The notes under the pieces: model-generated
What the model was told of the DNA's origin: nothing
The model's database searches: none
The model's input: the letters and a program-made list of their open reading frames with translations, nothing else
Made by a program: the position numbers and the translations under genes
From: CAYXRK01 sp964467615
Lineage (GTDB): Bacteria; Hydrogenedentota; Hydrogenedentia; Hydrogenedentales; GCA-2746185
Direction of reading: 5' to 3'
Length of the DNA: 64,000 nucleotides
NCBI GenBank assembly: GCA_964467615.1
Contig: CAYXRK010000002.1
Location: forward strand, 1 to 64,000
Part shown: in pieces, positions 61,501 to 64,000 of the stretch
Position numbering within the stretch: the stretch's first letter is position 1
Layout of the letters: each line of letters starts with the position of its first letter

Positions 61501-64000
61501 TCGTCGGTCCGGGAGATGCAGTTGATGCCATAGACACTGTCGGCGCGGCCGTATCGAACGTGCGGCTGAACTGTGGAGCGGGATCGTTCGGATTCGTCCC
61601 GGCGTCCTGCGCGATGCCACCGGCGATATTCGCCGTAACGGCGCCCTGGCCCGTCGGCGTCAAATTGAAGCTGTACGACGCGCCCGATCCGCTAAACCCG
61701 CCGACAGTCCCGTTACTCGGCGTGATGTCCCCGGACGTAAATCCTGTAACCGTCTCGCTGAACGTGACCGTGACTGGAATGGGCGTCGTATTGGTGACTA
61801 CGGCCGTCGCGGACGTCATCACGACCGTCGGGTTCGTGCTATTGAAATCAATCGAGAACTGCGTCGCCGCCGTGTTGTTGTTGCCCGCGCCGTCCTGCGC
61901 CACGCTCGCCGCGATGCTCGCCGTAACGGTCCCGTTCGCGGTCGTCGGCACCAGACCAAACGAATACGAAGCGCCGGAGCCGGCGAACCCCGAAATCGTG
62001 GCGTTGGTTGCCGTCACATCAGCTTGCACGAACCCCGTAACGCTTTCTGTAAACGTGACCGTCACCGGAATCGGAGAAACGTTCGTCGGCCCCGGAGAAG
62101 CGGTCGACGCCATCGACACGCCAGGCTGCGTGGTGTCAAAGGTCCTGTTAATCACGTTGCCCGCGGTATTGTTGTTACCCGCCGAATCCTGCGCCGCGCT
62201 GCCGTTAACTGTTACCGTCACTGCGCCTTGTCCGCTCGGCACCACGTTGACGGAGTAGCTCGCTCCAGATCCCGCGAATCCGGATTTCGTAGCATTGGTT
62301 ACAACAACATCTCCGATCACAAATCCCGTTACCGATTCGCTGAACGTTATCGTCAAGGGAATCGGCGATGCGTTTGTCGGGTTGGCCGCGCTCGTCGTTA
62401 GTGCGACCGTCGGTTGCGTCGAATCAAATGTCCGGCTGAATATCGTGGACGCGTTGTTCGTGTTACCGGATGCATCCGTCGCCGATCCCGCCGGGATACT
62501 CGCCGTGACGGCCCCCTGTCCTATCGGAGTCAAATCGAAGGTATACGTAGACGCGCTCCCGGCAAAATTGCCCTTCGTCGCGTTGGTGACTTCCACGGCG
62601 CTAAGCCCAAATCCGCTAACGCTCTCGCCAAATTCCACCGTAACCGGTATCGGTGTAGTGTTCGTCACCGTCGGCGCCGCTGAACTCAATACCGGAGTCG
62701 GCGCGCTGCCGTCGAACGTGATTGAAAATTGCGTAGCCGCAGTGTTCGTGTTGAGTGCCACGTCTTGCGCCAACCCCGCACCAACGTTGACCGTCACAAG
62801 CCCCTCGGCCGTGGGCGTTACGGTGACCGAATACGATGCGCCGGATCCCGCAAATCCCGTTTTTGTACCATTTGTAACTGTCACGTCGGAATTCGCAAAT
62901 CCCGAGACCGACTCACTAAACGTGAACGTAATAGGAACCGGGCTTGTGCTCGTCGGGCTGGTAAGCGAGGAAGAAATCGCAACGCTCGGCTGCACATTGT
63001 CGAACGTTCGGCTAAATTGCACCGCCGCCGTATTCGTGTTCCCCGCGCCGTCCTGGGCGAGACCCGCCCCGATGCTCGCCGTGACCAGTCCCTGGCCCGA
63101 CGGCGTCAGATTAAACGAATAGCTCGCGCCGCTTCCGGCAAACCCGCCCAACACGGCGTTCGTTACAACAACGTCGCCGCTCGTAAAACCCGTTACCGAT
63201 TCGGTAAACGCCACGCTCACCGAAATCGGCGTCGCATTCGCCGGATCCGTTGCCGCAGACGACATACTGACGCCGGGTTGCACGCTATCGAACGTAACGC
63301 TGAATTGCGTCGACGCGCTGTTATTGTTGCTTGCTGTATCTAGCGCGGTCGCCCCCGCGACGTTCACCGTTACCACACCCTGGGCCGTCGGTGTCACCGT
63401 CAGTGAATACGACGCGCCCGATCCAGTGAATCCGCTCTTCGTTCCATTTGTTACCGCTACGTCTCCCACGACAAATTCTGTCACCGACTCGCTGAACGTC
63501 ACCGATATCGGAATCGATCCGTTCATCGTCGGACTCGCTTGCGTCGACGAAATACTTGCCGTCGGCGCGACTGAATCGAAGATCCGCGCAAAAGCGGACG
63601 ACACCGTGTTCGTGTTCCCCGCGCTGTCGGCCGCGCCATTCGCCACGACGGTCGCCGAAACGCTTCCCTGTCCCGTAGGCGTAAGACTGAATGTGTAACT
63701 CGCGCCGGATCCGGTCAATGCGCCGGCAGTCCCACCCGTCGTCGAGACGTCCACCAGCGCAAACCCGGTCACCGCCTCGCTGAACGTAACCGTTACCGGA
63801 ACGGGCGATGCGTTCGCGGGATTACCGGCGGCGCTACTCAGGCTGACCGTCGGTTTGACGTTGTCGAACGTGATCGAAAACAACAACGACTGCGCGCTGC
63901 TGTTGCCCGTCAGATCCGTTGCCGCCGCGGCCGCCACCTGCGCGCTCACCGCACCCTGTCCGCTTGGAATCAAGCTAAAGGTGTATACGGCGTCCCCGTC
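52550..64000 (-). CDS. Giant Ig-like repeat surface protein with C-terminal sorting tail (5' end outside window)
   Basis: At least 3,816 residues; the frame runs through the window edge with no start seen, so the gene is partial. The protein is a chain of Ig-like repeats of about 92-95 residues, of the form P.V.LSS...PT...PI.VTVTFSE.VTGF...D, then an F.GSGASY.F.LTP line, then A.DSAGN.N.A...FSRTFD (Big_12-like). About 26 canonical copies come first, then about 7 diverged modules, a linker with TDTDLNGIPDDPF, a choice-of-anchor D-like segment (LAFGEVPVGSDGELTLSVSN), and a tail of TGCAASG, a hydrophobic segment and RRRQRRV. The tail resembles MYXO-CTERM/JDVT-CTERM-type signals. Likely an adhesin or surface filament. 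It has its own terminator. Confidence 0.85.
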   Translation of the reverse strand, partial: DGDAVYTFSLIPSGQGAVSAQVAAAAATDLTGNSSAQSLLFSITFDNVKPTVSLSSAAGNPANASPVPVTVTFSEAVTGFALVDVSTTGGTAGALTGSGASYTFSLTPTGQGSVSATVVANGAADSAGNTNTVSSAFARIFDSVAPTASISSTQASPTMNGSIPISVTFSESVTEFVVGDVAVTNGTKSGFTGSGASYSLTVTPTAQGVVTVNVAGATALDTASNNNSASTQFSVTFDSVQPGVSMSSAATDPANATPISVSVAFTESVTGFTSGDVVVTNAVLGGFAGSGASYSFNLTPSGQGLVTASIGAGLAQDGAGNTNTAAVQFSRTFDNVQPSVAISSSLTSPTSTSPVPITFTFSESVSGFANSDVTVTNGTKTGFAGSGASYSVTVTPTAEGLVTVNVGAGLAQDVALNTNTAATQFSITFDGSAPTPVLSSAAPTVTNTTPIPVTVEFGESVSGFGLSAVEVTNATKGNFAGSASTYTFDLTPIGQGAVTASIPAGSATDASGNTNNASTIFSRTFDSTQPTVALTTSAANPTNASPIPLTITFSESVTGFVIGDVVVTNATKSGFAGSGASYSVNVVPSGQGAVTVTVNGSAAQDSAGNNNTAGNVINRTFDTTQPGVSMASTASPGPTNVSPIPVTVTFTESVTGFVQADVTATNATISGFAGSGASYSFGLVPTTANGTVTASIAASVAQDGAGNNNTAATQFSIDFNSTNPTVVMTSATAVVTNTTPIPVTVTFSETVTGFTSGDITPSNGTVGGFSGSGASYSFNLTPTGQGAVTANIAGGIAQDAGTNPNDPAPQFSRTFDTAAPTVSMASTASPGPTKTTPIPVTVTFNESVTGFAVGDIAAGNATAGGFSGSGASYSFNLTPTGQGTVTANIAGSIAQDTAGNNNTAASQFSIVFDSAAPTVAITSSATSPTSTAPIPFTATFSEAVTGFAQGDITASNGTVGTFAVTNASTYTFTVSPTVDGTVTVDIPGGVAQDLAANGNQAASQFAITSDGTGPAATLSSVASNPTNSSPLTVLLTFSEAVTGLTLGEIVASGATVGSLSGSGASYSIQLTNLAAGTVTVDVAGGVAQDAAGNNNTAAAQFSRVFDGTKPSVSMTSASSNPTKTSPISVTANFTESVTGFVAGDISVTNGNVTNFTPNSGTQYVFNVIPSADGLVTVNISGGVAQDSAGNTNNAATALSRTFDATAPTVSMSSAAANPTNSNPIAVTVTFSESISGFALVDIVVGNGTASALSPAGGTGSSFTFNIAPTAPGAVTANIAAGVVVDTATNGNVAAAQFSRTFDNTLPTITLTTTASNPTKNSPIPVTATFNEAVTGFAIGDITAGNATFSNFQTQSSTVYTFSATPTVAVGTVTVNVAGGVALDSAANGNSAASQLSRAFDSQAPTVTMTSAEGDPTSSTSIAVTVTFSESVTGFTSGDIQTSNATVGGFSGSGANYSYNLLPTADGAATAVISAGAATDSAANGNAASSQFSRVFDGSAPSVTVTPIDSNPTNENPLTFDIQYSESVSGFAQGDVTVGNGSVFGFTQLTPDKWSMQITPAADGVVSVSLAGGVVTDDAGNGNTASNTAANTFDGTRPGTVLASTAGNPTKTSPIPVTVTFSQIVTEFVSSDVVIGNGSLSNFAGSGANYSFHVVPATDGEVTVNVAGGRAVDAAGNTNTAAAQLSRTFDDTAPTVALTSAVSANSPANTNPIPLTITFSEPVTGFAIGDIIVTNATKSGFSGSGASYSVNLAPVGQGPVTAEVGPNAAQDSAANGNSESGTLSRTFDSTNPGVTITSPAGDPTSANPVPVTVMFTEPVTGFTSSDVSVTNGTLTGFTSESSSEFSFGVTPSGNNVAITVNVAGSVAQDIAGNLNAAAGAALIRTVDLSPPTVVLSTSSSDPTNTQPIAVTATFSEAVTGLTAGEIAVTNAAIGNFVPQSATVYTFNATPSGDGVVTVEASAASAQDSAGNGNTLSNRIEVTFDSGGPEVTMTSSAPAITNTAPIEVAVSFSESVTGFTAGEITAGNATVSNFAGAGSTYTFDLTPTSDGDITADITGGVAIDAAANANTAAATFSRTYDSQAPSLVLSSALGSPTNISPITVTATFSEPVTDFLSTDVAPTNAAVTGFEGSGAVYTFSLVPSGQGVVSADVAGGAALDNAGNASTAAAALSRTFDSVAPNVTLSSGVSDPTNAASVPVTVTYSESVTGFTAIDITSSNATVSNFAGSGAVYTFDLVPQGEGTVSAVIAANRSLDAANNGNVDSAVFTRVYDSVAPDVLISSTQPEPTGNPTTDVTVTFSENVTGFDQSDLVISGATIANFAVQSGDVYTLELVPLSEPTVMTIDLPAGAANDTAGNANGAADQFLRTFVGASPEVVISSSVADPTSDSTFDITVTFNEAVTGFTQADMFISNGTASNFTPVSAMEYTFDLAPSAEGPVTVDVPADAALDTIGNGNLAAPQFSRAYDVTGPTVVLSSTEPQLTGASTIPVAVTFNEAVADFTLADIITTNATASSLIPLTPSSFSFFLNPAGQGAVSAQVAANSVVDLAGNQNSASEVFDREVDTLDPLVESIAILDLTPTAATEVHFRVTFTESVSGVDIGPPFADFAVESDDGKLVSSSVVTMVSGSGAVYDVTVDAGAGDGTLLLTVVDDDSIVDSVGNPLGGPGANNGDFTEGEHFDIDREAPEVIIASPDPSIAKFDTEVRFVIQYPGSDEITLSEEEVRIVAESIDDFQGRPIDPVSNTTDTTDSGDAKGVQAFPPFDNNPDVPTADFRIEETGPQERTIVLTNLTGNGPITLFIAAGTARDALGNLSAEATNHEAILRVDNAAPLVSGITSNNSARTNAESVSYGVKFTEAIVDSFTTADITVTGTLSNAIDPISLTGSGDTYTVAITPLDEDADGTLGITIGTNVFDVVGNQLEVSNLSSAEYTIDNTPPSFGIGPPSLSGTENGPVEFVVSYIEANSITLSPSDIQLIATGDAFGEIGVSGSGSMQRIVTISNIIGDGTLAVAIAANTATDLVGNPAVAATASATFVVDNSPLSMQVSPPSTGVTQTGPVSFTVSYVGAETITLSPADITLNATGTASGEIAVSGSGKNTRTVTVSNISGQGSLGITIAEGTATDLVGEQAPGATSATFIVDASAPQVSISGPSLPATTNLPVTYTVTYTDATVITLGTGDVVVDKTGSADATVLVSGSGLTERTVTLTNISGSGTLGVSVLAGTATDTAGNGAPASAPSAVVVVDNEAPSVVVNQAADQQDPAVALPINFRVSFSEPVTGFDASDVVVGGSVTGVVLSISGSGDTYTISVVQAETEGVIGVAVRANAAEDAAGNRNSVSTSTDGAVTLQSSGCVLGSVAITGPPDGATIFIDANAPAQTLTILSEVDCPEDTLLVSYTLDGAGVGMADAPPYAVTISDLLAIAGAGTHVVVATAESLSAPALSFQAQIAFTVTVAAATTDTDLNGIPDDPFAALPTTGDTWTTTVTETSTGKGKAVGATKFNRNKKQTDEGSVTMSVESPTIEGVVVTVEAPRALVEDGEDAILILLVADDLDTLLGVDQAALLGEQPSSGLIVDGQYAEVTVLISNDGGATFAEVDDARVEANPVHYMISGVGVSAGGTEQVFTHPSNVTTDSSGVQIAGEAGEWTTDKVANAGVSASVVEADLVALSLVAPFNRPLGAVLQATPNGLAFGEVPVGSDGELTLSVSNVGDALLEGVAGVSAPFSIVSGGSYSIAPGGPAHEVVVRFAPGAAGDFNRVLTLTGGGGANITVTGTALSTTTGCAASGVAGGSSHPGDIALALAAAAALCLLRRRQRRV
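56310..64000 (-). repeat. Tandem Ig-like repeat tract
   Basis: About 27 copies of a roughly 280-bp unit lie in one direction inside the giant gene and continue past the right edge of the window. Copies are clearly related at protein level (SESVTGF, GSGASYSF and SAGNNNTA-type lines recur) but differ in base sequence, so most are old duplications. Pairs such as the two near 61.3-61.7 kb are much closer and may reflect recent exchange. Confidence 0.8.

Noticed and set aside
59877..62258. Several long plus-strand frames opposite the giant Ig-repeat gene (59877-60797, 61191-62258 and others)
   Set aside because: They repeat with the same period as the Ig modules on the other strand and have no motifs, so they arise from the repetitive antisense composition.

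Overview
The window is GC-rich (about 60% by eye) bacterial chromosome. It is densely packed, with about 41 protein genes on both strands in short operons, and no rRNA, tRNA, CRISPR array, phage or insertion sequence that I can recognise. Lipoproteins, a Tat-exported protein, TPR-rich envelope proteins, a CFI-box C-terminal protein, a PmoA-like/DUF6807 protein, a Tat sugar-phosphate isomerase-like protein and giant Ig-repeat proteins with C-terminal sorting tails suggest an uncultured Gram-negative lineage of the Planctomycetota/Hydrogenedentota kind. That placement is inference from gene content, not from a marker gene.

Layout. 1-2.1 kb: a small lipoprotein, a polysaccharide deacetylase, and an intergenic patch with a decayed duplicate of the deacetylase 3' end. 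2.1-6.1 kb: a large IPT/TIG surface protein with a CFI-box tail, a clear terminator and a textbook sigma-70 promoter with a 17-bp spacer. 6.4-11.9 kb: a translationally coupled pair of radical dehydratase-type ATPases (HgdB-like plus double BadF/HgdC activase). 12-14.4 kb: a beta-helix protein, a GNAT acetyltransferase and a metallophosphoesterase. 14.5-17.9 kb: a consensus promoter followed by a tiny membrane zinc-ribbon protein, a zinc-ribbon/TPR membrane protein and an exported TPR protein with a phospholipase C-like N-terminus. 17.9-28.5 kb: a membrane protein with a clan CD peptidase-like His/Cys pair, DinB, PmoA-like, cold-shock protein, threonine ammonia-lyase, a PilT-like ATPase, an Mrp-type iron-sulfur carrier, a Tat sugar isomerase-like protein, a TPR-gluzincin and RidA.

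28.5-34.3 kb: an AT-rich palindromic intergenic region, a TMTC-like GT-C/TPR protein, a NatA/NatB-type ABC exporter whose permease is fused to a CPBP protease, and a DUF433/DUF5615 toxin-antitoxin pair. 34.4-37.8 kb: glycyl-tRNA synthetase, a methyltransferase, RsgA and a small glycine-zipper membrane protein. 37.8-44.7 kb (minus strand): an unknown polytopic protein, then a coupled GT-C-like protein, cytochrome P450 and stand-alone E2 acyltransferase domain. 44.7-52.5 kb: a repeat-bearing spacer, diaminopropionate ammonia-lyase, an ABC-2 exporter operon with a TPR protein, a MmgE/PrpD protein, an ankyrin lipoprotein and a pteridine-reductase-like SDR. 52.5-64 kb: the 3' part of a giant Ig-repeat protein (more than 3,800 residues) whose 5' end lies outside the window.

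Recurring themes are envelope and surface structure, amino-acid ammonia-lyases with RidA (which removes their enamine products), iron-sulfur/radical enzymology, and ABC export. The most unusual items are the split and reordered dehydratase/activase pair, the membrane clan CD-like protein, the P450/E2/GT-C operon, the PTR1-type SDR, the two very small membrane genes, and the giant repeat protein.
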